From Subsaxibacter sp. CAU 1640 (GTDB lineage Bacteria; Bacteroidota; Bacteroidia; Flavobacteriales; Flavobacteriaceae): DNA of 64,000 nt. The DNA lies in the NCBI RefSeq assembly GCF_023156585.1, contig NZ_JALNMI010000005.1, positions 1 to 64,000 of the forward strand. The letters run 5' to 3'. The first letter of the stretch is position 1. Every line of letters begins with the position of its first letter. A model generated the notes under the pieces. That model was not told the DNA's origin and made no database searches. It saw only the letters and a list, made by a program, of their open reading frames with translations. Below, in pieces: positions 50,292 to 60,375 of this stretch. The position numbers and the translations under genes are program-made.

Positions 50292-53200
50292 ATGACACAA
50301 GTAGAACCCTACAAGCCAAAACATAAAGTACGTATCGTCACCGCAGCCTCGCTTTTTGATGGGCACGATGCCGCCATCAATATTATGCGACGCATCATTC
50401 AGGCGACGGGTGTTGAGGTCATTCACCTTGGGCACGATAGGAGTGTGGAGGAAGTGGTGAATACCGCTATACAGGAAGATGCCAATGCCATTGCACTGAC
50501 CTCTTACCAAGGCGGACACAACGAGTACTTTAAGTATATGTATGATTTGTTGAAGGAAAAAGGCGCTGGCCACATCAAGATATTTGGCGGCGGCGGCGGC
50601 GTTATCCTTCCGGAGGAGATAAAAGAGTTGATGGACTACGGCATCACGCGCATCTACTCGCCAGATGATGGTAGAGAGTTGGGACTGCAAGGGATGATTA
50701 ATGATTTAGTGAAGACTTCTGATTTTGCCATCGGTGACTCATTGAATGGCGAAGTCAACACGTTAAAGAAAAAGAATCCGCGCGATATTGCTCGTGTCAT
50801 TTCATCTGCAGAAAACTTTCCAGAGATTGCGAAAGAAACATTGGATACCATTCACGCAAAAAATAAAGAATCGCATACGCCAGTCCTAGGGATTACTGGT
50901 ACTGGTGGTGCAGGGAAATCCTCACTGGTAGACGAACTTGTGCGTCGCTTCTTGATTGATTTTCCAGAGAAAACCGTGGGATTGATATCCGTAGATCCGT
51001 CAAAAAGAAAAACAGGTGGTGCCTTGCTTGGCGATCGTATCCGAATGAATGCCATCAACAATCCACGTGTGTATATGCGTAGTTTGGCGACGCGTCAATC
51101 CAATCTTGCTTTGTCAAAATATGTGAGCGAAGCCATCGAAGTCTTGAAAGCTGCCGAGTACGATTTAATCATCCTCGAAACATCAGGGATTGGTCAAAGC
51201 GACACCGAAATCATCGAACATAGCGACGTGTCGTTATATGTGATGACACCAGAATTTGGTGCAGCCACCCAACTCGAGAAAATCGATATGCTGGACTTTG
51301 CTGACCTTGTGGCCATTAATAAATTTGACAAACGAGGGTCGCTTGATGCCTTGCGCGATGTCAAAAAACAATACCAACGCAACCATAACCTTTGGGATGC
51401 GAAACCAGAAGACTTGCCAATCTTCGGTACCATCGCCTCACAGTTCAATGACCCTGGGATGAATACGCTTTACAAAGCTGTGATGGATAAATTGGTCGAG
51501 AAAACCGACACCGATTTAAAATCGAGCTTTACCATTACCGAGGAGATGAGCGAAAAAATCTTCGTGATTCCACCATCGCGTACGCGTTACCTGTCTGAAA
51601 TTGCCGAAAACAATCGCGCGTATGATAAAACCGCTAGCGAGCAGGTAGAGGTGGCGCAAAAACTGTATGGTATTTACAAAACATTGGAATCTGTTGTGGG
51701 TGCAACGCCTGTATTGGATAAAGCGGGCATTGATTCAGCTTCTATCGAATCCAAAGAACATAAAGACTTCATCAAATTATTGGTGGGCGAATTCGACCGC
51801 GTGAAACTCAACCTCGACCCTTACAATTGGGAAGTGATTACTGGTTGGGACGACAAAGTGAACCGTTATAAAGACCCAATCTATTCCTTTAAGGTAAGGG
51901 ACAAAGAGATAAAGATTCAAACTCATACCGAATCGTTATCGCATTTACAGATTCCGAAGGTAGCATTGCCTAAATATCAGGCTTGGGGCGACATCCTACG
52001 CTGGACACTTCAAGAAAACGTGCCAGGGGAATTCCCATTTGCCTCTGGGTTGTATCCATTCAAACGGACGGGTGAAGACCCTGCACGAATGTTTGCCGGT
52101 GAAGGTGGCCCAGAGCGTACCAACCGACGTTTTCATTACGTTAGCCAAGGGATGCCAGCCAAACGCCTTTCCACAGCCTTTGATAGTGTCACTTTATACG
52201 GGAACGACCCCGACCTTCGACCAGATATCTATGGAAAAATAGGGAACGCCGGGGTGAGTATCTGCTGCCTGGACGATGCAAAGAAGTTATACTCTGGCTT
52301 TAACCTTGCGGATGTGATGACCTCTGTGAGTATGACCATCAATGGGCCGGCGCCGATGTTGTTGGGCTTCTTTATGAATGCCGCGATTGACCAACAGTGC
52401 GAACTCTATATTAAAGAAAATGGTCTTGAAGCTGAAGTTGAAGCTGAAATTGAAAAACTATATAAAGGAAAAGAAAGACCAACTTACAATGGACAGCTTC
52501 CCGAAGGTAATGATGGCCTTGGCCTGATGCTTCTCGGTGTTACAGGCGACCAGGTATTGCCTGCCGATGTCTATGCTGATATGAAGAAACGCACAATTGC
52601 CCAAGTACGTGGTACTGTGCAAGCCGATATTTTAAAGGAAGACCAAGCACAGAACACCTGTATTTTTAGCACCGAGTTTGCCCTTCGATTGATGGGTGAT
52701 GTACAGGAATATTTCATCGAGAATAACGTCAGAAACTTCTATTCGGTGTCTATCTCTGGCTATCATATTGCCGAGGCAGGGGCGAACCCGATTACCCAAT
52801 TGGCGCTCACGCTTTCCAACGGATTTACGTATGTAGAGTACTACTTAAGTCGTGGTATGAACATCAATGATTTTGGTCCGAATCTGTCATTCTTCTTTAG
52901 TAATGGTATTGACCCTGAATACGCCGTCATCGGACGTGTTGCACGAAAGATTTGGGCAAAAGCGATGAAAAATAAATATGGAGCCAATGAGCGTGCACAG
53001 ATGTTGAAGTATCATATCCAAACATCAGGGCGCAGCCTTCACGCACAGGAAATCGACTTTAACGATATCCGCACCACATTACAGGCATTGTACGCTATAT
53101 ACGACAATTGCAACTCGCTGCATACCAATGCGTATGACGAAGCCATCACAACGCCTACCGAGGAGTCGGTGAGACGAGCTATGGCCATCCAATTGATTAT

Positions 53201-53702
53201 CAATAAAGAATTAGGGCTTGCCAAAAATGAAAATCCGATACAAGGTTCATTTATTATTGAAGAATTGACGGATTTGGTAGAAGAGGCAGTACTTGCCGAG
53301 TTCGACCGTATTACGGAACGAGGCGGCGTGCTTGGTGCTATGGAAACGATGTACCAACGTAGTAAGATACAGGAAGAAAGCTTGTATTACGAGACCTTGA
53401 AACACAATGGTGAATTCCCGATTATCGGGGTGAATACGTTCTTGAGCAGCAAGGGCTCACCAACGGTGATACCTAAAGAAGTCATCAGAGCCACCGAAGA
53501 TGAAAAGCAGTACCAGATACGTACGCTTAACAATCTGCACGAGGCTCACGACACCAAGCAATTGCTCAAAGATTTACAGACAACCGCCATCCACAACGAA
53601 AATATCTTTGCCGCCCTGATGGATGTGTGTAAGGTATGTTCGCTAGGTCAGATTACCGATGCGTTGTTTGAGGTTGGTGGGCAGTACAGACGTAACATGT
53701 AA
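50292..53702 (+). CDS. icmF: Fused adenosylcobalamin acyl-CoA mutase with its own GTPase (isobutyryl-CoA mutase type)
   Basis: A 1136-residue cytoplasmic enzyme joining three parts: B12-binding domain (DGHDAA; His 25 is the lower ligand), G-protein chaperone of the MeaB/MeaI kind ([10 protein letters not shown] about residue 203), and the mutase barrel ([42 protein letters not shown]). Fusion order is that of IcmF. Two positions that separate isobutyryl- from methylmalonyl-CoA mutase by alignment are Phe 601 (Tyr in methylmalonyl) and Gln 787 (Arg in methylmalonyl), both of the IcmF kind. It should interconvert isobutyryl-CoA and n-butyryl-CoA. Single gene unit. Confidence 0.92.
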   Translation: MTQVEPYKPKHKVRIVTAASLFDGHDAAINIMRRIIQATGVEVIHLGHDRSVEEVVNTAIQEDANAIALTSYQGGHNEYFKYMYDLLKEKGAGHIKIFGGGGGVILPEEIKELMDYGITRIYSPDDGRELGLQGMINDLVKTSDFAIGDSLNGEVNTLKKKNPRDIARVISSAENFPEIAKETLDTIHAKNKESHTPVLGITGTGGAGKSSLVDELVRRFLIDFPEKTVGLISVDPSKRKTGGALLGDRIRMNAINNPRVYMRSLATRQSNLALSKYVSEAIEVLKAAEYDLIILETSGIGQSDTEIIEHSDVSLYVMTPEFGAATQLEKIDMLDFADLVAINKFDKRGSLDALRDVKKQYQRNHNLWDAKPEDLPIFGTIASQFNDPGMNTLYKAVMDKLVEKTDTDLKSSFTITEEMSEKIFVIPPSRTRYLSEIAENNRAYDKTASEQVEVAQKLYGIYKTLESVVGATPVLDKAGIDSASIESKEHKDFIKLLVGEFDRVKLNLDPYNWEVITGWDDKVNRYKDPIYSFKVRDKEIKIQTHTESLSHLQIPKVALPKYQAWGDILRWTLQENVPGEFPFASGLYPFKRTGEDPARMFAGEGGPERTNRRFHYVSQGMPAKRLSTAFDSVTLYGNDPDLRPDIYGKIGNAGVSICCLDDAKKLYSGFNLADVMTSVSMTINGPAPMLLGFFMNAAIDQQCELYIKENGLEAEVEAEIEKLYKGKERPTYNGQLPEGNDGLGLMLLGVTGDQVLPADVYADMKKRTIAQVRGTVQADILKEDQAQNTCIFSTEFALRLMGDVQEYFIENNVRNFYSVSISGYHIAEAGANPITQLALTLSNGFTYVEYYLSRGMNINDFGPNLSFFFSNGIDPEYAVIGRVARKIWAKAMKNKYGANERAQMLKYHIQTSGRSLHAQEIDFNDIRTTLQALYAIYDNCNSLHTNAYDEAITTPTEESVRRAMAIQLIINKELGLAKNENPIQGSFIIEELTDLVEEAVLAEFDRITERGGVLGAMETMYQRSKIQEESLYYETLKHNGEFPIIGVNTFLSSKGSPTVIPKEVIRATEDEKQYQIRTLNNLHEAHDTKQLLKDLQTTAIHNENIFAALMDVCKVCSLGQITDALFEVGGQYRRNM

Positions 53703-53743
53703 TGTTCGCTTTAGGCTATAAGCTTTATGCAAAAGGCTAAATG

Positions 53744-53785
53744 AAATCCCGCTGATTAAGAAATTGGCGGGATTTTTTATTTTTA
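53744..53785 (+). terminator. Terminator after icmF
   Basis: AAATCCCGC pairs with GCGGGATTT over a 14-base loop, followed by a long T-rich tail. Confidence 0.8.
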
Positions 53786-53827
53786 GGTGGTTTGTTCTGA
53801 AAAACGGCTTCTCGGGATAACACCCAA

Positions 53828-54055
53828 TTACTTTGTTTTCATTGGTGGTAAGTCGAACGCCTGGGCATCATGCTCAAAATGATTGCGGTGCGAGCCATCA
53901 CAAAAAGGTTTATTGGTGGATAGCCCACAACGGCAAATGCCAAGCACCGTTCGACCCCGTAAGCCATACGCATTGCCTTGTGCATCCACGATTTCAAAAT
54001 CGCCCTCTACTTTTACGGAGCCATTACTGTTGATTGTCAATTTTGTTTTGCTCAT
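53828..54055 (-). CDS. CDGSH iron-sulfur domain protein
   Basis: A 75-residue protein with the full cluster motif C-R-C-x8-CDGSH (CRCGLSTNKPFCDGSHRNHF), three Cys and one His binding a 2Fe-2S centre. It starts MSKTKLTINSNGSVKVEGDFEIVD and ends in a short acidic tail. No membrane helix, unlike mitoNEET. Such proteins handle redox or cluster transfer. Convergent with icmF. Confidence 0.93.
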   Translation of the reverse strand: MSKTKLTINSNGSVKVEGDFEIVDAQGNAYGLRGRTVLGICRCGLSTNKPFCDGSHRNHFEHDAQAFDLPPMKTK

Positions 54056-54294
54056 ATCATTTGGTTTTGATGAAACACAAAGTTGGGGAAATTTGTTGTT
54101 GAAATATTAAGATGGCATCAAAACTTGGAGGTGGAGAGGGTAATTTGTATTGGGTATAAATAAAGGGGTGTTTTTTGAAAAGTGGTGTTGGGTTGCTTTG
54201 TTAGTGAAGTGCGTTTTGGGTTTTTATTTTGTGGGATGTGGGGTTTTTGGTGTGATTTTTTAGTTGCTTGATTTTGAAGGTTTGGGAGTGAGGT
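54056..54294 (+). other. GT-rich, strand-skewed stretch upstream of the 21-bp repeats
   Basis: No reliable gene. From about 54115 to 54300 the plus strand is made almost wholly of G and T with few C (runs such as GTGGTGTTGGGTTGC). It leads into the repeat array and may be a decayed part of it. Confidence 0.5.
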
Positions 54295-54525
54295 GGAACG
54301 CCTCTGCACCATTTTGGAACGCCTCTGCACTACTTTGGAACGCCTCTGCACTACTTTGGAACGGCTGTGCACCACTTTGGAACGCCTCTGCACTACTTTG
54401 GAACGGCTGTGCACCAAAGGAGAACGGTTTTGTACCAAAGGAGAACGGCTGTGGACCGAAGGAGAACGGCAGTGCACCAAACAGGAACGGCTTTGTACTA
54501 AAGTGGAACGGTTGTGCGTGCGGAA
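54295..54525 (+). repeat. Array of eleven 21-bp tandem repeats
   Basis: Eleven units of exactly 21 bases follow without gaps. Five of the first six are nearly identical or alternate GGAACGCCTCTGCACTACTTT with GGAACGGCTGTGCACCACTTT; units 7-11 drift to (A/G)GAACGGNNNTGTACCAAAGG. Because 21 is a multiple of three, at least three frames stay open and encode heptads: LWNASAL and LERLCTT on the plus strand, VVQRRSK on the minus strand. None has a good start (the minus frame begins TTG at 54480), so coding is doubtful. Confidence 0.8.
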
Positions 54526-54546
54526 ATGAAGGGAATTAGCGATTAC

Positions 54547-54816
54547 TTATGCAAATAGCATGACCGTAGTTACCAACGTGGCGACTGTTAAAGCGGTAAA
54601 AATGATGGCCTTTGTTCTTTGCCGTGCATTATACTTACGGAGTTTTTGGCGTATGCCTTTTAGCTGTTCTTTGCTGGCTTGTTTTTTTAAGAGCTCATCG
54701 AAGTGGATATTAGGGGCATTTATGGGCATACCACTTCTATCAAAATGCTTTAACTCTTTTTTGCGTGAGTTGTTTTTGAGCGATATGATCATCCATTGTA
54801 CTATGCCGAAGCTCAT
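54547..54816 (-). CDS. Small protein with C-terminal membrane helix
   Basis: An 89-residue protein opening MSFGIVQWMIISLKNNSRKK, then a charged helix (FDELLKKQASKEQLKGIRQKLRKYNARQRTK) and a final hydrophobic helix of about 20 residues. I recall the same layout (SLKNN-R, QLxxIRxKL, terminal helix) in small hypothetical proteins of related bacteria. Function unknown; a tail-anchored topology is likely. Just beyond the repeat array and upstream of, but opposite in strand to, the KAP-type NTPase. Confidence 0.65.
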   Translation of the reverse strand: MSFGIVQWMIISLKNNSRKKELKHFDRSGMPINAPNIHFDELLKKQASKEQLKGIRQKLRKYNARQRTKAIIFTALTVATLVTTVMLFA

Positions 54817-54999
54817 GGTGTGCTGTTTGGTATATAGGACGTTGAATTGGTGGGGGTGTTACAGATGCAATTTTAGTTTTATCAAGGATTGTAAATACTT
54901 GCTATATTATTGTTTTTTGATCCTGATTTAATGTTGCAAATTGTTAAAAACATTTTGTTTAAAGTGAATACATGCTATATTTTAATAGAATGTTCTTTT

Positions 55000-55007
55000 T
55001 AAATTTG
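55000..55007 (+). promoter_or_regulatory. -7 box for the KAP/YobI NTPase gene
   Basis: TAAATTTG is perfect and lies 28 bp before the start codon. Confidence 0.6.
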
Positions 55008-55035
55008 GAAGTATAAATAATTAGAAGTCAATAAT

Positions 55036-58000
55036 ATGTTACGGGAATACTCCAATAAAAAAGAGCCTTCAAAAAAGGTAGATAAAATTAAAGATAAGAT
55101 TGCAGATAATAAAAATGATGAAAGTGTAGAGAAAAGTGATACTTCTGTTAAAGTTAAACTTGATTTACTTACCCCATTAGATATAAAAGACGATGCTAGA
55201 ATAAAAAAATATATAGAACACATTTATAATGCTGTTGATAATCCAAACATTAAAAATTTAGCACTCACTGGGGTTTATGGTTCTGGTAAAAGTACCATCA
55301 TTAAATCTTTTAAAAGTCAATATTCAAAACTAAAAGTGCTGCATATTACTTTGGCTTCTTTTAATGAGGCTGTTGAATATGATAAATTTCAAGACAAAAT
55401 TCAGTTAGCTATCTTACAGCAGATATTATACAGTCAGAGTTCAGAAAAATTACCTGAATCGAGAATCAATCGAATTAGGGAAATTGATGTATGGAACAAG
55501 AAACATTTCCTTAAAGTCCTTTTATTATTAGTATTTATAATATCTCTATTTTCCTTATTAAACTACTATACTTTACAATTGAATCCGAATAATTGGAATG
55601 CCGATTCAAGTTTTAGTATTGGGTGCATTCTAAATCTATTCCTTTTTCTTCTTTCTTCTTTTCTAATAGGGCAATTTTTATTTAAAATGATTGCCAACTC
55701 AAAAATAAACAAGATTAATGTTAAAGGTGAAGCGGAGCTTGGTAGCAAAATAGAGAACAAAGATTTTCTTAATAAGCATCTTGATGAAATTTTATACTTT
55801 TTTGAAAAGATTCCAACCGATATTGTAGTAATTGAAGATTTGGATAGGTTTAACAGCACAGAAATCTATCGCACATTAAGAGAAATAAATTTTATTCTTA
55901 ACAATTATCTGAAAAACACAAAAAAGGAATATAGAAAGGTTACATTTCTTTATGCTATAAAAGATGATTTGTTTTCAAATGAAATTGACAGAACCAAGTT
56001 TTTTGACCAAATAATTCCAACTATTCCATATGTGAATTATAGTAATGCAAAAAATGTTTTAACCAATAAGCTAAATGAAATTTACGGAGATGAAAACAAC
56101 TTGTTTAACAAATCTAATAGCGGTAAAGATCTCATAAACGGAGTATCTACATTTATAACAGATAATCGAATTCTCATAAACATTATGAATGAGTTTACGA
56201 TTTTTAAAGAGCAACAAAAACTACAAAATGAGGAGTTTAATCAAGAGAAACTTTTAGCCATTATTGTATACAAAAACCTAAGACCAAAAGACTTTTCAAA
56301 TCTTCATACAGGTAAGAGTAACATTGATATTGTCTTCTCTAACAAATGGAAGTTTACCAATTTACTAGAAAATGACTTAAAAGATGATATTAGAATTAAT
56401 AATGAATCAATTACTAAAATACGTCAACATAACGTTAAAAGTATTTCAAATCTTAATACCCTATTTCTATACCATATCAAAGATTTAATTGGAAATAATT
56501 CTGCAAGAGGGCTGGTTATACAATCTGAAAATAAAAAATTCAAAGAAATAATTGATAAGAGTATAGATTTGAATACTCTTTATACAGAAGAAATTTTTTG
56601 GTATCAATCGGCGAACGCTAAATATTCCATTCATATTAAATTGGATGAAGTTGATAAATTGGTTGGATACAAATATTCTGACAGCTATAATGTCATATTC
56701 AATGAAAATGAATTAATAAAAAACAGGGAAACTGAAATTGATAAATTAAGAACTTCCATAAATGATTTAAAAAATGAGACACTTTCTCAAATTTTAAAAA
56801 AGAAATATTTATCTAAAGAAAACTTGATTTCAGATTTTGAAGATTATTATCAAGATAGGGAAGAAATTGTTCCTTTTTATGATGATTCTCTTTTGATGTT
56901 TCTACTTGAAAATGGTCATATAGACGAACATTACAGGGAATACATTTCCACATTCCAAAAAGGTGGTTTAACTCCTAGTGATTATGAGTTTAAGGTAAAT
57001 ATATTTTCTACTACGAATGAGCCCAAAACATTTGATTACAAACTCTATAACATTATTGATGTTGTTGAGGAACTTTCAAATAATTACTTTCAGGATAGCA
57101 GAATTTTAAATGTTTCTTTGATGGATTTTCTTTTGGTTAATAAAGAGAATCATAAGACTAAATTTAAAACTTTAATAGAAACAATCTCAAAATGGGATAG
57201 TAGAAGTAGACTATTTTTTATTCATTATATAAACAATGGTGGGGGCGTAGATTTGTTTATTGAAGAGATGGCAAAATCTTGGAAGGATTTATGGAACAAA
57301 ATTGAATCAGATTCAAATGTACTTGATAAGGATAAAAGACATTTATTGTTTTTGTTATTGGAGAATCTAAATATTGAATTTTTAAAGTCAATAAACTATA
57401 AAATGAATTTAAGCAAACATATAGCAAATGATATCGAATTCTATTATCAATTTAATAATAACGAAAATTCAGAAAAAGTTAAGAAAATTCTTTCTGCAAA
57501 AGGTTTAAATATAAAATTCAAACAAATAGATGCAAGAGGGTGGGAAGAAAAGAAATTTACGCTGTTATATGAAAATGATAGATATATATTGAACAGTTCT
57601 AATGTAAAAGCTATACTTGCATATCAACTAAAAGACACATTTGATATAAACGCCTATGAAGATTTTAATTTATCATATATATATAACACTGGATTGAACG
57701 ACTTAATCTTATATATAGAAGAGGATAGTTATAATACATACATTTTAAACATATATTCAAAATTGACGAACATTCAATATGAAGATGAAAATCGAATTCT
57801 AGATGTTTTGAATAAAGATGGTTTGCTGGAAAGTAACGCATTACTTTTTTTAGAAAAACAAGGGAGCAAGATAAAGGATTTATATAAGTTAAATGATGAA
57901 CGTTATGATATCGCATTTGAGAAAAATGTGATGGAATCGAACTGGTATAATGTCTTTTGGTACTTTAGAGAAAGAGATAATTCATTCAATGAAATTTTGA

Positions 58001-58809
58001 ATCAATTTCTTAATACAGAAGATAATTATTTATCATTGGAGATGGATAAAAAGTATGATTTCATAATTAAAAGTGAAGAAAAAAATAAATTCATATTTAA
58101 TTTGATATCTAATAATAGCCTTAAATTAGAAGTATACGAAGAACTGATTAAAGTTTTTAAATCTGCTTACAAAATACCAGAAAAATTTGATTTTAAATCG
58201 CTTGACGATGATAAGGTAAAAACACTTATAGATTTAAACTATGTTGAGGTAAGCAAGACTAATTTTGATTCTATCAAGGAATCTTACTCTCCACTAAACG
58301 TGGACTTGTTGATAAAAAACGTGGACAGTTATACAGACTTTATTGAAGAATATGGTTTAGACTTGGAGGATACAATTTATATCCTACAACATCAAGATTT
58401 GTCCGATAAACAAAAAATAAAACTTTTGAATTTAATTACGGTTGAAGAAATAAATGACAGCCTTGAATTGGCGGAAGAAATGTGTCAATTGATGATCAGA
58501 ACACAAAATAGTTCGCTTGTAAAAGAGAAGTTGGAAATATTATTAAAACAAGATTTGGAAATTGAACAAAAAGCTAACCTTATTTTATTGTATGAAGAAA
58601 AATTGGAAAAATTAAAAATTGTAGAGATTTTCAAACAAAGTTTTCCTAAATCATATCGAATTGCTCCTCATTCTCAAATTTCACTCATTGATAATGAATA
58701 CAATATGAAATTAGTAGAATTATTGCAACGAAAACGTATAGCTGGCAAGTATGACAAAAGTAGGAGAAGTAAAATTAAAAAAATAAGGGTTTATACTTTA
58801 AAATTTTAA
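55036..58809 (+). CDS. KAP/YobI-type P-loop NTPase with inserted membrane helices
   Basis: A 1257-residue protein. Residues 1-45 are charged and Lys-rich. Walker A is GVYGSGKST (79-87). Two membrane helices (about 157-180 and 194-220) are inserted between it and Walker B VVIEDLDRF (264-272), the architecture defining KAP NTPases and the YobI family. Sensor-like FLYAIKDDLF follows near 315. The C-terminal 850 residues are helical, rich in Asn, Lys, Glu and Asp, without a nuclease motif I can see, resembling a recognition solenoid. Family members include phage-exclusion proteins. The gene is AT-rich, has its own promoter and terminator, and no partner on its strand. Function inferred only. Confidence 0.85.
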   Translation: MLREYSNKKEPSKKVDKIKDKIADNKNDESVEKSDTSVKVKLDLLTPLDIKDDARIKKYIEHIYNAVDNPNIKNLALTGVYGSGKSTIIKSFKSQYSKLKVLHITLASFNEAVEYDKFQDKIQLAILQQILYSQSSEKLPESRINRIREIDVWNKKHFLKVLLLLVFIISLFSLLNYYTLQLNPNNWNADSSFSIGCILNLFLFLLSSFLIGQFLFKMIANSKINKINVKGEAELGSKIENKDFLNKHLDEILYFFEKIPTDIVVIEDLDRFNSTEIYRTLREINFILNNYLKNTKKEYRKVTFLYAIKDDLFSNEIDRTKFFDQIIPTIPYVNYSNAKNVLTNKLNEIYGDENNLFNKSNSGKDLINGVSTFITDNRILINIMNEFTIFKEQQKLQNEEFNQEKLLAIIVYKNLRPKDFSNLHTGKSNIDIVFSNKWKFTNLLENDLKDDIRINNESITKIRQHNVKSISNLNTLFLYHIKDLIGNNSARGLVIQSENKKFKEIIDKSIDLNTLYTEEIFWYQSANAKYSIHIKLDEVDKLVGYKYSDSYNVIFNENELIKNRETEIDKLRTSINDLKNETLSQILKKKYLSKENLISDFEDYYQDREEIVPFYDDSLLMFLLENGHIDEHYREYISTFQKGGLTPSDYEFKVNIFSTTNEPKTFDYKLYNIIDVVEELSNNYFQDSRILNVSLMDFLLVNKENHKTKFKTLIETISKWDSRSRLFFIHYINNGGGVDLFIEEMAKSWKDLWNKIESDSNVLDKDKRHLLFLLLENLNIEFLKSINYKMNLSKHIANDIEFYYQFNNNENSEKVKKILSAKGLNIKFKQIDARGWEEKKFTLLYENDRYILNSSNVKAILAYQLKDTFDINAYEDFNLSYIYNTGLNDLILYIEEDSYNTYILNIYSKLTNIQYEDENRILDVLNKDGLLESNALLFLEKQGSKIKDLYKLNDERYDIAFEKNVMESNWYNVFWYFRERDNSFNEILNQFLNTEDNYLSLEMDKKYDFIIKSEEKNKFIFNLISNNSLKLEVYEELIKVFKSAYKIPEKFDFKSLDDDKVKTLIDLNYVEVSKTNFDSIKESYSPLNVDLLIKNVDSYTDFIEEYGLDLEDTIYILQHQDLSDKQKIKLLNLITVEEINDSLELAEEMCQLMIRTQNSSLVKEKLEILLKQDLEIEQKANLILLYEEKLEKLKIVEIFKQSFPKSYRIAPHSQISLIDNEYNMKLVELLQRKRIAGKYDKSRRSKIKKIRVYTLKF

Positions 58810-58834
58810 TACTTAATTTTCCTTTTTAATAAAA

Positions 58835-58870
58835 AACCACAACTCTATTTTCAAAAGTTGTGGTTCTTCA
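58835..58870 (+). terminator. Terminator after the KAP/YobI gene
   Basis: AACCACAACT pairs perfectly with AGTTGTGGTT over an 11-base loop, followed by a pyrimidine-rich tail. Confidence 0.7.
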
Positions 58871-58924
58871 ATTTAAACTATTTCTAACGGTGTGTTGCAA
58901 CACCTGTTTAGAACACGGGGGTGA

Positions 58925-59851
58925 TTAGCGTTCTTTGATGCGGTGGAACTCTAGGCTACTGATCATGTAATACTGCGGGCTGGTGCCACCGAAAGTTGCT
59001 TTGACCTCGTTTTTGGCGAGGAAGCAGGTGTCTACCAAACCAGTAGTTTTAGTGTTAAACAGTGCATTTCGTTCTAACCTTGCCATCTTTGCAGCTGCGT
59101 CTGACTTGTTGAATGCCGAATTTGTGGCAACCATAGAATCTAAACGTATACGCATACCGGCAGTTTTCAAATCATCTGAAGAAGGATTGTACAATGGTTC
59201 ATTTTCTCCAATAATGACGAGGATTTGGTAATGCTCGATCAGTTTTGGGTAGGAACGCTGGCTATCGCTGACAAACTTGTTATCAGCACCTTTGTTCTCA
59301 TTGTCTCTTTCCTTCTTTTTCTTCCCTTTGCTAGCCTTGCCTTGTATCTTGTTTACAAAAGTACGAGCATGGTTGACCGTATCTTCGGAAGCTCCGCAAG
59401 CTTCAAGCGCATTGATAAAACGCGTCGCAAACACAGGGAGGTCATCGAAAGCGAGGTGTCGATTATAAATATCTATACTGTTTTCGTTTTCTTTTTCCTC
59501 CACATTGGTGTTGGCTGCAACGGCTTGTGCATGAAGCGCTTCAATGGCTTCAGGCGTTAAGCGAGCGTTGGACGGCGCATAGGTAGGCACAAAGAGTGCT
59601 AGCCTTTCTCCAAGAACCTGAACATTATTTGTGGTATTAGCAATGCTCACCTCTGATGTGCTCCTTGTTACAGGGGCAGGAGGAGGGTCTTGGGTTTGCG
59701 ACGTTTCCGTGGCAGGGTTAGACGAATCAGTGAATTGTTGTGTCTCGGCAGACGATTCTAGCGCGACACCGTTTAATAAAGGTTTGTCCATTTCTTGCAT
59801 AAGCAGGTTTTTTAGTTCAGACAAATGTATCTGTGGGGCTACGAATGGCAC
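58925..59851 (-). CDS. Unrecognised 308-residue cytoplasmic protein
   Basis: I do not recognise the family. Start is GTG at 59849-59851 (an in-frame TGA is 15 bp upstream); Met 18 or 21 is a fallback. Residues 20-85 are a disordered Ser/Thr/Pro/Gln linker (SSNPATETSQTQDPPPAP). Residues 90-170 look globular and helical (ALFVPTYAPSNARLTPEAIEALHAQA, FATRFINALEACGASEDTVNHART). A basic patch GKASKGKKKKERDNEN lies near 180. The last 110 residues look like a compact domain (YQILVIIGENEPLYNPSSDDLKTAGMRIRLDSM ... YMISSLEFHRIKER). No signal or membrane segment. It lies past the NTPase terminator on the opposite strand. Confidence 0.65.
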   Translation of the reverse strand: MPFVAPQIHLSELKNLLMQEMDKPLLNGVALESSAETQQFTDSSNPATETSQTQDPPPAPVTRSTSEVSIANTTNNVQVLGERLALFVPTYAPSNARLTPEAIEALHAQAVAANTNVEEKENENSIDIYNRHLAFDDLPVFATRFINALEACGASEDTVNHARTFVNKIQGKASKGKKKKERDNENKGADNKFVSDSQRSYPKLIEHYQILVIIGENEPLYNPSSDDLKTAGMRIRLDSMVATNSAFNKSDAAAKMARLERNALFNTKTTGLVDTCFLAKNEVKATFGGTSPQYYMISSLEFHRIKER

Positions 59852-60072
59852 TGTACAGATACGTCAAACAGTAGGGCCATAAGGTTCAGCGCACAAAAGA
59901 GATGCACATCTGAACGGTATTTCAGTAATCAGGGGTAATACGGTACTAAAATAAAAATTCTTCGAAGAGAATTATGAGGCGCTATACTTCTTAAGATTAG
60001 CTGGTTAGAGCATCATAATTTGAAGCAATATTAGATGAAAGAAAATTAATCTCCAAATTTATTTTCAGATGA

Positions 60073-60180
60073 ATGGTAAAAAAACCCGATAAAGTGTCAA
60101 TTTTTGAAAGAGAAAAAGAAGCGCAACACCGCGCTGTTGTTCAGGAATTTAAGGAAAACACTTACCTAAAAAAATTTTGA
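60073..60180 (+). CDS. Possible 35-residue protein (low support)
   Basis: ATG to TGA encodes MVKKPDKVSIFEREKEAQHR and a further 15 residues ending NTYLKKF. It is amphipathic and charged, but no promoter box is seen and it could be the remnant of a larger gene. Confidence 0.25.
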   Translation: MVKKPDKVSIFEREKEAQHRAVVQEFKENTYLKKF

Positions 60181-60261
60181 AATATTTTTTCAAAATGGGT
60201 AATATATGACGAGATATGGTTCAATATTAACATAAAAAGTGGGTGTATTTTTGGTTTGTTA

Positions 60262-60375
60262 AGACTTTAGGTGATAGATTTTAGATGTTCGACGTTAGAG
60301 GTTAGATTTTAGACGGTAGAGGGTAGAGGGTAGAGGGTAGTCGGAAGACGGAAGACTTTAGCCTTTGGCTTTTAG
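60262..60375 (+). repeat. Degenerate TTAGA/GTAGAGG repeat tract
   Basis: Short imperfect units are stacked: AGATTTT, GTTAGAG, GACGGTA, then three exact GTAGAGG units in a row, then GGAAGAC and CTTTAGC types. This is a microsatellite-like flavobacterial intergenic tract. Confidence 0.7.

Noticed and set aside
54118-54480. Minus-strand 120-residue frame with VVQRRSK heptads
   Set aside because: It has only a TTG start, arises from the 21-bp array, and the other frames are equally open; no promoter or homology supports it.
54295-54525. CRISPR array
   Set aside because: The 21-bp units are contiguous with no spacers, and no cas genes are present.
54264-54539. Plus-strand frames through the same array (LWNASAL, LERLCTT)
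   Set aside because: A by-product of a repeat length divisible by three; no promoter box or conserved domain.
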